From NCBI RefSeq assembly GCF_024181285.1, contig NZ_CP051201.1, positions 1,798,001-1,862,000 of the forward strand: 64,000 nucleotides of DNA, given 5' to 3'. Shown here in pieces: positions 34,237 through 42,883 of this stretch (position 1 is the first letter of the stretch; every line of letters starts with the position of its first letter). The notes below the pieces were generated by a model. The model made no database searches. It had not been told where the DNA came from and saw nothing but the letters and a program-made list of their open reading frames with translations. The position numbers and the translations under genes were made by a program. This DNA is from Treponema sp. OMZ 790 (lineage in GTDB: Bacteria; Spirochaetota; Spirochaetia; Treponematales; Treponemataceae).

Positions 34237-35835
34237 ATGATGGACTTTACCAGAAAACTGCCGATAGGCGTACAGAGTTTTAAAGACTTGCGTGAAAAAG
34301 AATTCCTCTATGTAGATAAGACCGAATATGTTTTCCGTCTTACTAATGCAAGTAAGGTATACTTTTTAAGCCGTCCGCGCAGATTCGGGAAAAGCCTTTT
34401 TCTTTCAACATTGGAAGCCTATTTTTTGGGCAAAAAAGAATTGTTCAAGGGCTTGGCAATCGAAAAGTTTGAAGAAGCCGAAAAAGAAAAAAGAGAAATT
34501 TGGCAAGAATATCCCGTGTTATATTTGGACTTTAATCTTGCAAAGTATGAAACAAGGGAAGACCTTGAAAGCGTTTTAAATAATCATCTATGCAGGTGGG
34601 AAGAACTATACGGCAAGAGCGGTTCCGAAAATACCCATGCCGAACGCTTTTTCGGCCTCATACACCGAGCCTACAAAAAAACCGGAAGGCAGACCGTTAT
34701 TCTCATCGATGAGTATGATAAACCCCTTCTTCATACTATGTGGAAGGATGCTGCTCTAAATGAAACCTATAAGACAATATTAAAGGGCTTTTTCGGAGTT
34801 ATAAAAACAGCAGACCAAGCAATACGTTTTGCCTTTTTAACAGGGGTAACAAAATTCAGCAAGGTCAGCATTTTCAGCGACTTAAACAGCCTAAACGACA
34901 TAAGTATAAATCCTGAATTTTCGTCTATCTGCGGACTGACTCAAAAAGAATTAGAGGAAACTTTTCGACCCGAAATAGAGACCCTAGCCGAACGAAACGA
35001 GTTAAGCTATGAGGATTGTCTTCTAGCCTTAAAGAAAAGATATGACGGTTATTGTTTTTCTTACGGAAGTGAAGCAATGTATAATCCATTTAGCCTGCTC
35101 AATGTATTTTTTTCAAAACAATTTGCAGATTATTGGTTTGCAACGGGTACTCCCACCTTTTTGGTAAACGAGTTAAAAAGAGCGGACTATAACATTCCCG
35201 ACTTGGACGGAAATGTGGAGATGAATTCTGCCTTTCTATCCGATTACAGGGCCGGCGTAGATTCGATTATACCGGTCTTGTTTCAGTCCGGCTATTTAAC
35301 CATAAAAGGCTACGATAAAGAATATAAGATGTACAACCTTGGTTTTCCGAATGAAGAAGTGCGTTACGGATTTTTATATAATCTTTTACCCGAATATTCA
35401 AATATAAATTTTATCGATACATCTTTTAATGTGGTTCAGTTTACAAAAGATTTAAGGGCCGGAAGGGTGGACGAATTTATGCAAAGGCTAAAGTCGATAA
35501 TGGCGAGCCTTCCCTACGATACCGTAAAAAAAGAAAGCGGTGAAAGCATTGCTTTGAAGGAGCATAATTTTCAAGTCTGTGTTTACTTGATCTTTGCTTT
35601 GATGGGGCAATTTGTCGAGATAGAAACGCCCTCATCAATGGGTAGAACGGACTGCGTTGTAAAAACCGAAAAGACAATCTATATCTTTGAGTTTAAATTA
35701 AGGGAAAGTGCAGAAACCGCCTTAAAACAATCAAAGAAAAAAACTATGCCGAAAGGTACAAGGCCGAAAACAAAATGGTTGTGCTTATCGGCGTCAGCTT
35801 TAATCCTGAAGAAGGTACCGTGGGCGAGTGGTTAA
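34237..35835 (+). CDS. AAA-ATPase / PD-(D/E)XK nuclease-like protein, C-terminus frameshifted
   Basis: 532 residues as read. The N-terminal AAA-like part has the family opening LPIGVQSFKDLREKEFLYVD, a P-loop variant SRPRRFGKS (about 46) and Walker B VILIDEYDKPLL (about 154). The C-terminal nuclease-like motif TDCVVKTEKTIYIFEFKL (about 470-486) is complete. After it the frame breaks near 35730. Adding one base restores QIKEKNYAERYKAENKMVVL and IGVSFNPEEGTVGEWLSEKL with a stop at 35849, which is the family's normal ending. So the last 36 residues as read are out of frame. The family is abundant in anaerobes and its function is unclear. Confidence 0.85.
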   Translation: MMDFTRKLPIGVQSFKDLREKEFLYVDKTEYVFRLTNASKVYFLSRPRRFGKSLFLSTLEAYFLGKKELFKGLAIEKFEEAEKEKREIWQEYPVLYLDFNLAKYETREDLESVLNNHLCRWEELYGKSGSENTHAERFFGLIHRAYKKTGRQTVILIDEYDKPLLHTMWKDAALNETYKTILKGFFGVIKTADQAIRFAFLTGVTKFSKVSIFSDLNSLNDISINPEFSSICGLTQKELEETFRPEIETLAERNELSYEDCLLALKKRYDGYCFSYGSEAMYNPFSLLNVFFSKQFADYWFATGTPTFLVNELKRADYNIPDLDGNVEMNSAFLSDYRAGVDSIIPVLFQSGYLTIKGYDKEYKMYNLGFPNEEVRYGFLYNLLPEYSNINFIDTSFNVVQFTKDLRAGRVDEFMQRLKSIMASLPYDTVKKESGESIALKEHNFQVCVYLIFALMGQFVEIETPSSMGRTDCVVKTEKTIYIFEFKLRESAETALKQSKKKTMPKGTRPKTKWLCLSASALILKKVPWASG

Positions 35836-35873
35836 GCGAAAAACTATAAAAAATATGTAAATAACTAAAAAAT

Positions 35874-36533
35874 TTATAAACTGTAATAAAGCGAAAAAAA
35901 GTGCATTATGCTACCGGCCATAACAAAAAGATGCCAGATGCTGTGAGCCCATTTTACCTTCTTCATTGCATAAAAAATACAGCCGGCAGTGTAAAGAATT
36001 CCGCCTATAAGTAAAAACTTAAAGCTTAAAAGGGACAGCTGTTCTTTTAAAGGTTTCGCCGCAAAAATGATGAGCCAGCCCATGGGAATATAGGTAATAA
36101 CCGATAGAACTCTCACCTTACTTCCGAATATCGAGTATAAGACTATACCTAGGACGGCCATTCCCCAGATAATACCGAAGATAGTCCAGCCGACGGCCCC
36201 GTGAAGTGCCGAAAGGCAATAGGCTGTGTATGTTCCGGCTATCAGCACATAGATTGAACAGTGATCAAAGATGCCGAATACTTTTTTTGCCTTTAAGGGA
36301 AGAGCATGGTAAAGGGTCGAAAAAAGGTAGAGAATTATCAGGGATGCACCGAAAATTGTAAAGCCCACAATGTAACCGGCTTTCAAATCCTGCGGAGCAT
36401 AAAGAGCTGCCCTTATAATTAAAAGCACAAGGGCTGCAATCGAAAGACCTGCCCCTATGCCGTGGGTTACTGCATTTGCAATTTCTTCGCCTATAGAATA
36501 TCTGCGTTTAATTTTTTTATCTTCTTCTTTCAT
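35874..36533 (-). CDS. Hemolysin III / TrhA (PAQR) family membrane protein
   Basis: 219 residues with seven membrane helices. The PAQR signature is visible: [16 protein letters not shown] at the N-terminus, [20 protein letters not shown] in the middle and [19 protein letters not shown] at the end, supplying the Ser and three His of the hydrolase-like metal site. In other bacteria TrhA affects membrane fluidity or energetics; haemolytic activity is not implied. Confidence 0.93.
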   Translation of the reverse strand: MKEEDKKIKRRYSIGEEIANAVTHGIGAGLSIAALVLLIIRAALYAPQDLKAGYIVGFTIFGASLIILYLFSTLYHALPLKAKKVFGIFDHCSIYVLIAGTYTAYCLSALHGAVGWTIFGIIWGMAVLGIVLYSIFGSKVRVLSVITYIPMGWLIIFAAKPLKEQLSLLSFKFLLIGGILYTAGCIFYAMKKVKWAHSIWHLFVMAGSIMHFFSLYYSL

Positions 36534-36695
36534 AATTGTTTAGACAGTTTAAAAGGTTTAAGGTTGCAGAACAAATACATCTTAAAATTACCTATCACCT
36601 TGCATTTTTTTGTTTTTTTTATTATAATTTAGCGGATATCACTGAATAAATTACGGTTTTTTGCCGATAACTATTAAAACGTTTTGCAGGTTTAA

Positions 36696-37622
36696 ATGAA
36701 AAAAACTTACTATTTGTTTGCAGGTATAACGGTTTTTCTCTTGGTTCTCACTACAGCCTATCTTGCTCTAGATATTTTTAGCCCTGTTGGTTCATCTCAG
36801 AATTCGTTGGACAACGGAATGGGCGGAGGCGACACAAGGCTTCCCACTTTTCGACCTGACGAGGAAATTTCGGATATAAAACTTCCTCCTTTGGATTACA
36901 CGGTATATGCAGTAAAAAGAGGAGACATGGTAGGAGAAATTGCTTTCCGCCATGGAGTAAGTCAAGATGCAATTATAAGCCTAAACAAACTCAGAAATAC
37001 AAGAAGTCTTCAGATAGGACAGCTTTTAAAAATTCCTTCGATGGACGGAATCGTATATACCGCAAAAAGAGGAGATACGCCCGAAAAACTGGCCGATTCA
37101 TATAAAATCTCGCTCGAAAAACTGGCTCTTGTAAATAATATTTCGGATAACAATATTTTAAAGGCCGGGGCCGTTGTATTTTTACCGGATGCAAAACTTG
37201 ACTGGGTAACCTTACAAGAAATAAACGGAGATCTTTTTAAATCTCCCATCCGCGGAAGATACAGAGTAACATCCCGTTACGGCTGGAGACGGGATCCGTT
37301 TACCGGAAGACGAAGTTTCCATAACGGCATCGATCTTGCGACCTATAAGGGAGCTCCCATTTATGCGACCCTTGCAGGTACGGTTGTTGCAACGGGCTAT
37401 AGCAATGTATACGGTAATTACGTAATAATAAGACACCATTCCGGATACCAAACCCTTTACGGTCATATGAATTCCATTCTAACATCCAGAGGAAAATACG
37501 TTACTGCCCAAAGCAAAATAGGAACAGTAGGAACTACGGGAAGAAGTACGGGACCTCATGTTCATTTTACGGTTTACAAAAACGGAGCTACAATAAATCC
37601 GACAGCAGTCTGGCACTACTAA
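36696..37622 (+). CDS. LysM-M23 family peptidoglycan endopeptidase
   Basis: 308 residues. An N-terminal membrane or signal helix (YLFAGITVFLLVLTTAYLAL) is followed by two LysM domains (about 68-112, YAVKRGDMVGEIAFRHGVSQ, and 116-160, YTAKRGDTPEKLADSYKISL) and a C-terminal M23 domain with HNGIDLATYKGAPIYA and GPHVHFTVYKNGATINP. The zinc ligands HxxxD and HxH are all present, so it should be active on peptide cross-bridges. The 162-base upstream gap is A/T-rich with no clear motif. Confidence 0.95.
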   Translation: MKKTYYLFAGITVFLLVLTTAYLALDIFSPVGSSQNSLDNGMGGGDTRLPTFRPDEEISDIKLPPLDYTVYAVKRGDMVGEIAFRHGVSQDAIISLNKLRNTRSLQIGQLLKIPSMDGIVYTAKRGDTPEKLADSYKISLEKLALVNNISDNNILKAGAVVFLPDAKLDWVTLQEINGDLFKSPIRGRYRVTSRYGWRRDPFTGRRSFHNGIDLATYKGAPIYATLAGTVVATGYSNVYGNYVIIRHHSGYQTLYGHMNSILTSRGKYVTAQSKIGTVGTTGRSTGPHVHFTVYKNGATINPTAVWHY

Positions 37623-37625
37623 AAT

Positions 37626-38108
37626 TTAAATTTTTTCTTTTAAATCGAATTTCTTTACAAAAAAATCAAGATTACGGTAAACAAAAATTGCAGAGTAAAC
37701 ACTCACAAAAACGGCAAAAACAAGAACAAAAGGAATAACAAAACTAAGTTTAAAGTTTTCTGCGGCCCATTTCCCTATGGCAGTAAAGGGTATGCAGGCA
37801 AGCCCTATAATCATCAATATGCCTACAACAGCCCAAGGTAAAATACTTACATTTGTCAATTCATATTTTTCTGTCTGTAAACTCAAAAGATCAGGAGCTG
37901 CAGCCTGAATTTTTAACATTGTTTTTTCTGTCAGAGATTCATCTCCCTTGGTCTTAAAGGAAGACGTATATAAATCAGAGGCTTGCGTAAAAGCCCGGAT
38001 AAGGCTTCGGCATTTTTTACACCGCAAAAGATGAAAAGTGACTGCAAAAGGAACCGCTTCATGCTTATCAAGCATCATATAGCGGTTAATGGCTTCATTA
38101 CATGTCAT
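37626..38108 (-). CDS. Zinc-finger anti-sigma-like membrane protein
   Basis: 160 residues. An N-terminal ZAS-like motif FHLLRCKKC (HxxxCxxC, about residues 27-35) is preceded by MTCNEAINRYMMLD, as in cytoplasmic anti-sigma domains. Two membrane helices follow (about 82-107 and 118-142), with very little outside the cell. It overlaps the sigma-factor gene by 11 bases and is last in a five-gene operon. It most likely restrains that sigma factor until a signal arrives. Confidence 0.83.
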   Translation of the reverse strand: MTCNEAINRYMMLDKHEAVPFAVTFHLLRCKKCRSLIRAFTQASDLYTSSFKTKGDESLTEKTMLKIQAAAPDLLSLQTEKYELTNVSILPWAVVGILMIIGLACIPFTAIGKWAAENFKLSFVIPFVLVFAVFVSVYSAIFVYRNLDFFVKKFDLKEKI

Positions 38109-38739
38109 AGGCTAAATTCAATTTAAACAAAACAGGATATGAAGGGCTCTCCTCCCGGCCGTGAATTCCTTGATTTTCAAGCTCAGTCTTTAATATTTTT
38201 TTTGAGCGGAAAATATGGGACTTGATCGTATTTACAGGGATTCCCGTAACGGACTCTATATCGGCATAGGCCATATCGTAAAAAAAGTACAAGTCTATAC
38301 ATATTCTATATTTTTCGGGCAGATCATTTACTGCACGTCTGATTGCATTTTTTACACAATTTTGAATCTGCCTTTCTTCAGGTGTAAGGTCATTGGTTTT
38401 TATCTCAAAATCGTCAAAGGCGGAAACGAATTCTCTCTTGCGTTTAACCGAGTTTATCGCCGAATTATAGGCAATCCTCATAAGCCATGTAGAAAAGGAA
38501 GATTCTCCCCGAAATTTAGGCAGAGCCGAAAAAGTTTTAAGCATTATATCTTGTACAAAATCCTCGGAATCATCATGATTTTTAAAAAAACTCAATCCCA
38601 AAGAGTAGATACGTTTTTGGTATTTTGAAGCGATTATGCTGAAAGCCTCGGTATTTCCGGCAAGCACAGCCTTACACAAAAGTCGGTCTTGTAAGGCTTC
38701 GGGAGATTCTTTTCTGAGGAAACCGGAAAATTTAATCAT
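38098..38739 (-). CDS. ECF-type RNA polymerase sigma factor
   Basis: 213 residues. Region 2 (DFVQDIMLKTFSALPKFRGE then SSFSTWLMRIAYNSAIN) and region 4 (PEKYRICIDLYFFYDMAYAD then VNTIKSHIFRSKKIL) are clear, with only a short linker, so it is group 4 (ECF). It sits between a small membrane protein and the anti-sigma-like gene, overlapping both. Its promoter target is not visible; no obvious second promoter type precedes this operon. Confidence 0.93.
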   Translation of the reverse strand: MIKFSGFLRKESPEALQDRLLCKAVLAGNTEAFSIIASKYQKRIYSLGLSFFKNHDDSEDFVQDIMLKTFSALPKFRGESSFSTWLMRIAYNSAINSVKRKREFVSAFDDFEIKTNDLTPEERQIQNCVKNAIRRAVNDLPEKYRICIDLYFFYDMAYADIESVTGIPVNTIKSHIFRSKKILKTELENQGIHGREESPSYPVLFKLNLAYDM

Positions 38740-39088
38740 CTTTTAATTTCCTCTTTTCGGATTTTGACGAAACTGCGTAATATACCAAAAGGCCGGTACC
38801 GCAGCTTAAGGGAACAAGCCCTCCCAAAAGTACATAACTCATTCCGTCCATTATCGCAAATAAAGCAGTCAAAACACTGCCTATCATAAATAAAAGAATG
38901 CCCGAAATAAGACAAAAACCCGATAAATTGAATTTTATGGGAACATAGGTTTTGGTTTGAATTTGGCAGATTATCTGTTTATTGCGCCAAAATAAATAGA
39001 AAAAAATTAAAACGCCGGCCATGACAATGCCGACTATGGGAACGACTGCGATTATAATTTGTGCTGCAGCAACAGGTTGTCCGTTCAT
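38732..39088 (-). CDS. Small three-helix membrane protein of unknown function
   Basis: 118 residues with three hydrophobic segments (IIIAVVPIVGIVMAGVLIFF, GFCLISGILLFMIGSVLTAL, VLLGGLVPLSCGTGLLVYYA) and a basic C-terminus. No known motif is seen. It overlaps the sigma gene by 8 bases and follows the FliL-like gene by 18 bases. Confidence 0.75.
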   Translation of the reverse strand: MNGQPVAAAQIIIAVVPIVGIVMAGVLIFFYLFWRNKQIICQIQTKTYVPIKFNLSGFCLISGILLFMIGSVLTALFAIMDGMSYVLLGGLVPLSCGTGLLVYYAVSSKSEKRKLKDD

Positions 39089-39106
39089 TTTAAACCCTCA
39101 AAAAAT

Positions 39107-39577
39107 TTATTCCAAAATAACAAATTCTTTAAAATATATGTGCTTTATGCGGGATAAATTCAATAAAGAATTTATATTGCCCAACAGCTCTTTTTTTACC
39201 TCAGTTTCGGGCATCGTATAAAGCTCATAGGCGGTTTTTTGTGAAAACCAGTCGATAATGCTTTTTCGGATTTTTTCTTTTTTTTGAACAATTTCTTCTT
39301 CAAAAGCCTTATCATCAGAATTATACTCCAAAACAGGAAAAACTACAAGTGTTCCGCCTGATTCGTCGGCTGTAGGAATCCTAAGTTTGCCCAAATCGGA
39401 ATAAAGAGCTTTTTTTCCGCGAATCTCCGAGGGGCTTTGAGAATTTAAGGGCTCGCCGGAATCTTTTTTCTTAAAAAGAGAAAAAACGGAACCCGCAATT
39501 ATAATTGCTATTACAACAAAAAGTACATATTTAAGAAATTGATACAGTGTTACGCTCTTTTGTTTATTTTTAGCCAT
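39107..39577 (-). CDS. FliL-like protein
   Basis: 156 residues. A short cytoplasmic basic segment and one membrane helix (YVLFVVIAIIIAGSVFSLF) are followed by a periplasmic domain. The domain ends in the FliL pattern YELYTMPETEVKKELLGNIN and IYFKEFVIL. FliL supports the flagellar stator. This copy sits with an MscS channel and a sigma factor rather than with motor genes, so it may be a paralogue with a separate job. Confidence 0.78.
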   Translation of the reverse strand: MAKNKQKSVTLYQFLKYVLFVVIAIIIAGSVFSLFKKKDSGEPLNSQSPSEIRGKKALYSDLGKLRIPTADESGGTLVVFPVLEYNSDDKAFEEEIVQKKEKIRKSIIDWFSQKTAYELYTMPETEVKKELLGNINSLLNLSRIKHIYFKEFVILE

Positions 39578-39600
39578 GCAACCCCTCTAATTGAAAACCT

Positions 39601-40821
39601 CTAATCTTTTGTCAAAAAACCGCCCACAGGATATTGAAAGATTCTGAGGTCAAATTCGTGGACGGCCGCAAAAAGGTGGTCAAAAATATCGGCCTGAATC
39701 TTTTCGTATTCGCCCCAGTTGGTAGTTGCGGTAAAAACATATATCTCCAAGGGAATTCCTGTAGCACCCGGCTCAAGCTGGCGTACTAAAAAGGTCAAAT
39801 CCTTCCTCAAAGAATCAAGGCTTTGAAGATAGCGCGTAACGTACATTCTAAAGGTTCCGATATTGGTAAGCCTTCTATCGTTTAAAGGATGCTCGGTATT
39901 GCTGCCGTATTGGGCACTTATGTCGGCGCTTTCAACCTCGGCAAAATAGGACTTTAAAAGCTCAATCTTCCCTACCCTGCGCCTAAGTTCTTCATCCATA
40001 AATTTTACGGAAGAAACATCCAAAAAGATTGAACGCTTGATACGCCTTCCGCCCGTTTCCTGCATACCGCGCCAGTTTTTAAAACCGCTTTGCATAAGGT
40101 CGCTTGTAGGCAAAACCGAAATTGTCTTATCCCAGTTCTGAATTTTTATCGTATGCAGGGCGACCTCGGTAACATCTCCGTCGGCATCGTACTTGGGAAC
40201 GGAAATCCAATCTCCTCTTCTTACCAAATCGTAGGAAGAAATTTGCAAGCTCGCCACAAAGGACAAAATCGTTTCGCGGAAGACCAAAAGAAGAACGGCC
40301 GTCATGGCTCCTATTCCGCTTAAAAGAGACCATGGAGACTTTCCGCTGATTGTTCCTGCAGCGATTATAAAACCTGCAATATAAACGATCAGGATAAAAA
40401 CCTGAATATAACTGCGGTAAGGCTTCCCTTCAAATCGAGGTTCATTTTCGGTATAGGCCGTCAACCCGTCAAAAAGACCGTGCAAAAGCCTTACTATTAT
40501 CCATATGGAAATCAGGCTTGCAAGTTTTTGCATAATCTGTGCGCCGAAACTTAATTTTAACGACAAAAAATTGAAAGCAAAGATATATATAATCAGTGAG
40601 ATGCGCTCTACATGAATTTTATCGAAAATATAATCGTCAAGTTTGCTCTTTGTTTTGGCTGTAAGGCGGGACAATATTTTTTTTACCGTTCCCGTAGTTA
40701 TTTTCTTTAATAATTTATGAAGAATAAACGAAATAACCAAAACAGAAACAAGCCAAAAAATATCTTCTCTAACGGGGTATTCCGAAAGCCATCTTTGAGC
40801 GTTGTCTATCAAATTTTGCAT
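39601..40821 (-). CDS. MscS-family mechanosensitive channel, YbdG-like
   Basis: 406 residues. ATG at 40821 follows GGAG; an in-frame TTG at 40833 is less likely. Four or five N-terminal membrane helices precede the pore-lining TM3 (LLSGIGAMTAVLLLVFRETI then LSFVASLQISSYDLVRRGDW). An MscS beta domain and an enlarged C-terminal alpha/beta domain follow. It is the YbdG/MscM-like layout. First gene of the operon that ends with the sigma and anti-sigma factors. Confidence 0.88.
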   Translation of the reverse strand: MQNLIDNAQRWLSEYPVREDIFWLVSVLVISFILHKLLKKITTGTVKKILSRLTAKTKSKLDDYIFDKIHVERISLIIYIFAFNFLSLKLSFGAQIMQKLASLISIWIIVRLLHGLFDGLTAYTENEPRFEGKPYRSYIQVFILIVYIAGFIIAAGTISGKSPWSLLSGIGAMTAVLLLVFRETILSFVASLQISSYDLVRRGDWISVPKYDADGDVTEVALHTIKIQNWDKTISVLPTSDLMQSGFKNWRGMQETGGRRIKRSIFLDVSSVKFMDEELRRRVGKIELLKSYFAEVESADISAQYGSNTEHPLNDRRLTNIGTFRMYVTRYLQSLDSLRKDLTFLVRQLEPGATGIPLEIYVFTATTNWGEYEKIQADIFDHLFAAVHEFDLRIFQYPVGGFLTKD

Positions 40822-40899
40822 AACCTGCTCCAAACAATAGTTTTTTTAATTCTAGTTAAAAAAGCGGTTTATGTAAAGAGCTTTCGAAATCAGCCGTCA

Positions 40900-40928
40900 T
40901 TGATTTGTCTGCAAAACTGTGCTATATT
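40900..40928 (+). promoter_or_regulatory. Leaderless promoter of the response regulator
   Basis: TTGATT (40900-40905), 17 bases, TATATT (40923-40928), 6 bases, ATG at 40935. Confidence 0.75.
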
Positions 40929-40934
40929 AACCTT

Positions 40935-41588
40935 ATGAAAATAGCTATTGTAGACGATGAAAAGCTCATATGCGAAGGCTTAAAAATAATCTTTCAGTCC
41001 TATCCCGATATTGAAGTTGTTGCAACAGGCAGTAACGGAAATGAAGCTTTAAAAATATGCGAAGAAAAAAAGCCTGAACTTCTCCTCATGGATATAAGAA
41101 TGCCGGAATGTAACGGCGTGGAAGCCGCAAAAAAAATAAAAAAAGATTTTCCCGATACAAAGATTTTGATTCTTACAACCTTTAACGATACCGAATACAT
41201 TCAAAAAGCCCTTCAATACGGAGCGTCCGGCTATCTTTTAAAGGACAGCTCTCCCGATGTAATCTATGACGGAATCAAGGCCGCAATTTCGGGGAACATA
41301 GTTATAAACCCCGAAGTCGCTAAAACCATGCTTTTTGAAAACCATGAAGAGGCTGAAGGAAGAGTTTTAAAAACCCTGACAGAAATTCAAGATGAGTACG
41401 GCTTAAGCCAAAAGGAAGTAGAAATTATAAGGCTCGTCTCAGAAGGGCTTTCAAATAAACAGATTGCCTATAAACAGGGCCTTTCGGAAGGCACAATCAA
41501 AAACAATATTTCGGTAATATTCGATAAGACCTTTGTTTCGGATAGAACACAGCTCGCAGCCTTTGCCTTTAAAAACGGAATTGTGTAA
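40935..41588 (+). CDS. NarL/LuxR-family response regulator
   Basis: 217 residues. Receiver domain 1-120: acidic pocket IVDDEKLI, phospho-acceptor Asp in LLMDIRMPECNGVE, then ILTTFND and GYLLKDS with the conserved Thr and Lys. A LuxR-type HTH lies at about 155-215 (LSQKEVEIIRLVSEGLSNKQ then IAYKQGLSEGTIKNNIS). No histidine kinase is adjacent, so it is an orphan regulator in this window. Confidence 0.95.
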   Translation: MKIAIVDDEKLICEGLKIIFQSYPDIEVVATGSNGNEALKICEEKKPELLLMDIRMPECNGVEAAKKIKKDFPDTKILILTTFNDTEYIQKALQYGASGYLLKDSSPDVIYDGIKAAISGNIVINPEVAKTMLFENHEEAEGRVLKTLTEIQDEYGLSQKEVEIIRLVSEGLSNKQIAYKQGLSEGTIKNNISVIFDKTFVSDRTQLAAFAFKNGIV

Positions 41589-41636
41589 ATTACTCATCTT
41601 CAATTTACAATCGGCAATTTATGGTATATCCCCTGC

Positions 41637-41665
41637 TTGAAAAAAAGCCTTAGTTGGAATATAAT
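41637..41665 (+). promoter_or_regulatory. Promoter of the Gate-domain gene
   Basis: TTGAAA (41637-41642), 17 bases, TATAAT (41660-41665). The leader holds two ATGTAC words but no recognisable cobalamin riboswitch. Confidence 0.75.
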
Positions 41666-41720
41666 CCGTCAATATGATGTACTTTTATACAATGTACATT
41701 TACTTTGGAGTGCTTAAGGT

Positions 41721-42866
41721 ATGGAATCTAAATCCTTTTTGAAAAAAGAAATAGGGCTTGAAAACTTTATCTTTTTAGGATGTTTTTTTGCCTTCTTTTT
41801 CGGTGTCGGCTCGGTTATGGGCGGCGTAAATATGATTAAAACGATGATGGAAACAGGTTTTGACCTTCTTATCAATATCTGCTTGTATCTGATGGCGGTG
41901 GCCGTATTGGCCGGAGCTGTCTCAGGACTTTTTTCGGAATTCGGAACGGTTGCCCTGATTAACAAAATCTTGTACAAGCTGATGAAGCCCTTGTACGATT
42001 TACCCGGAGCATCATCCCTCGGTATCTTAAACTGTTTTTTATCGGACAACCCTGCAATTTTGACCCTTGCCGATGACGATAATTTTAGGCGATATTTTAA
42101 GCAATACCAGCTGCCTGCCCTGACAAACCTCGGCACTGCTTTCGGAATGGGCTTGATTACCACAACGGCAATGATGGGCTTAAACGTAAAATCGGCAGTT
42201 CCTGCCGCCTTAATAGGAAACGTCGGAGCTGTTGCCGGAAGTATAGTTTCAGTCCGCTTGATGATTCATTTTTCAAAAAAACGCTACGGAACAGAGGCCA
42301 TGGTTTCTACAAAGAGGATTGACCCAATCCCCGAAAAAATGCGTCCCGTAAGACCGGGCGGAGCCGGAGCAAGGTTTATTCAGGCTATGCTTGACGGCGG
42401 AAAATCGGGTGTCAGCATGGGCATGGCAATAATCCCCGGTGTAGTAATTATCTGCACGATAGTTATAATGCTTACAAACGGCCCGAGTGCCGACGGAACC
42501 TACACGGGAGCTGCCCGAGAAGGTATTGCCCTCCTTCCCCGGATTGGTCAAAAGTTAAGTTTTATATTGAATCCTATTTACGGCTTCAGCAGTCCTGAGG
42601 CTATTTCGGTTCCGATAACGGCCCTCGGTTCTACGGGAGCAGCCCTCGGCATTGTAAAAGAAATGTCTTCAATGGGGAAAATTACAGCCAACGATATAGC
42701 AGTCTTTACTGCCATCTGTATGTGCTGGAGCGGTTATATTTCTACCCATATCGCAATGATGGACGCCCTCGACACAAAAGAAATGACGGGCAAGGCTATT
42801 TTAAGCCACACAATAGGCGGCCTCTTTGCAGGCTTTGTCGCCCACCTTATAGCCTTAGTGCTTTAA
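41721..42866 (+). CDS. Nucleoside-recognition (Gate) domain membrane protein
   Basis: 381 residues, seven or eight membrane helices. Two Gate-type segments are recognisable (VAVLAGAVSGLFSEFGTVAL and IILPG-like MGMAIIPGVVIICTIVIMLT), with the polar loop NCFLSDNPAILTLADDDNFR between. It resembles spore-maturation/nucleoside-transporter Gate proteins. Transport substrate is unknown. It is 17 bases upstream of the truncated cobQ and presumably co-transcribed. Confidence 0.8.
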   Translation: MESKSFLKKEIGLENFIFLGCFFAFFFGVGSVMGGVNMIKTMMETGFDLLINICLYLMAVAVLAGAVSGLFSEFGTVALINKILYKLMKPLYDLPGASSLGILNCFLSDNPAILTLADDDNFRRYFKQYQLPALTNLGTAFGMGLITTTAMMGLNVKSAVPAALIGNVGAVAGSIVSVRLMIHFSKKRYGTEAMVSTKRIDPIPEKMRPVRPGGAGARFIQAMLDGGKSGVSMGMAIIPGVVIICTIVIMLTNGPSADGTYTGAAREGIALLPRIGQKLSFILNPIYGFSSPEAISVPITALGSTGAALGIVKEMSSMGKITANDIAVFTAICMCWSGYISTHIAMMDALDTKEMTGKAILSHTIGGLFAGFVAHLIALVL

Positions 42867-42883
42867 GATTAACTCTTAAGATA

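Noticed and set aside
35874-36533. Calling the hemolysin-III family protein a virulence haemolysin
   Set aside because: The PAQR/TrhA family is widespread in harmless bacteria; the name is historical.
41589-41720. Possible cobalamin riboswitch upstream of the Gate/CobQ genes
   Set aside because: No B12-box-like element or extended fold is visible; the leader after the promoter is only about 50 bases.
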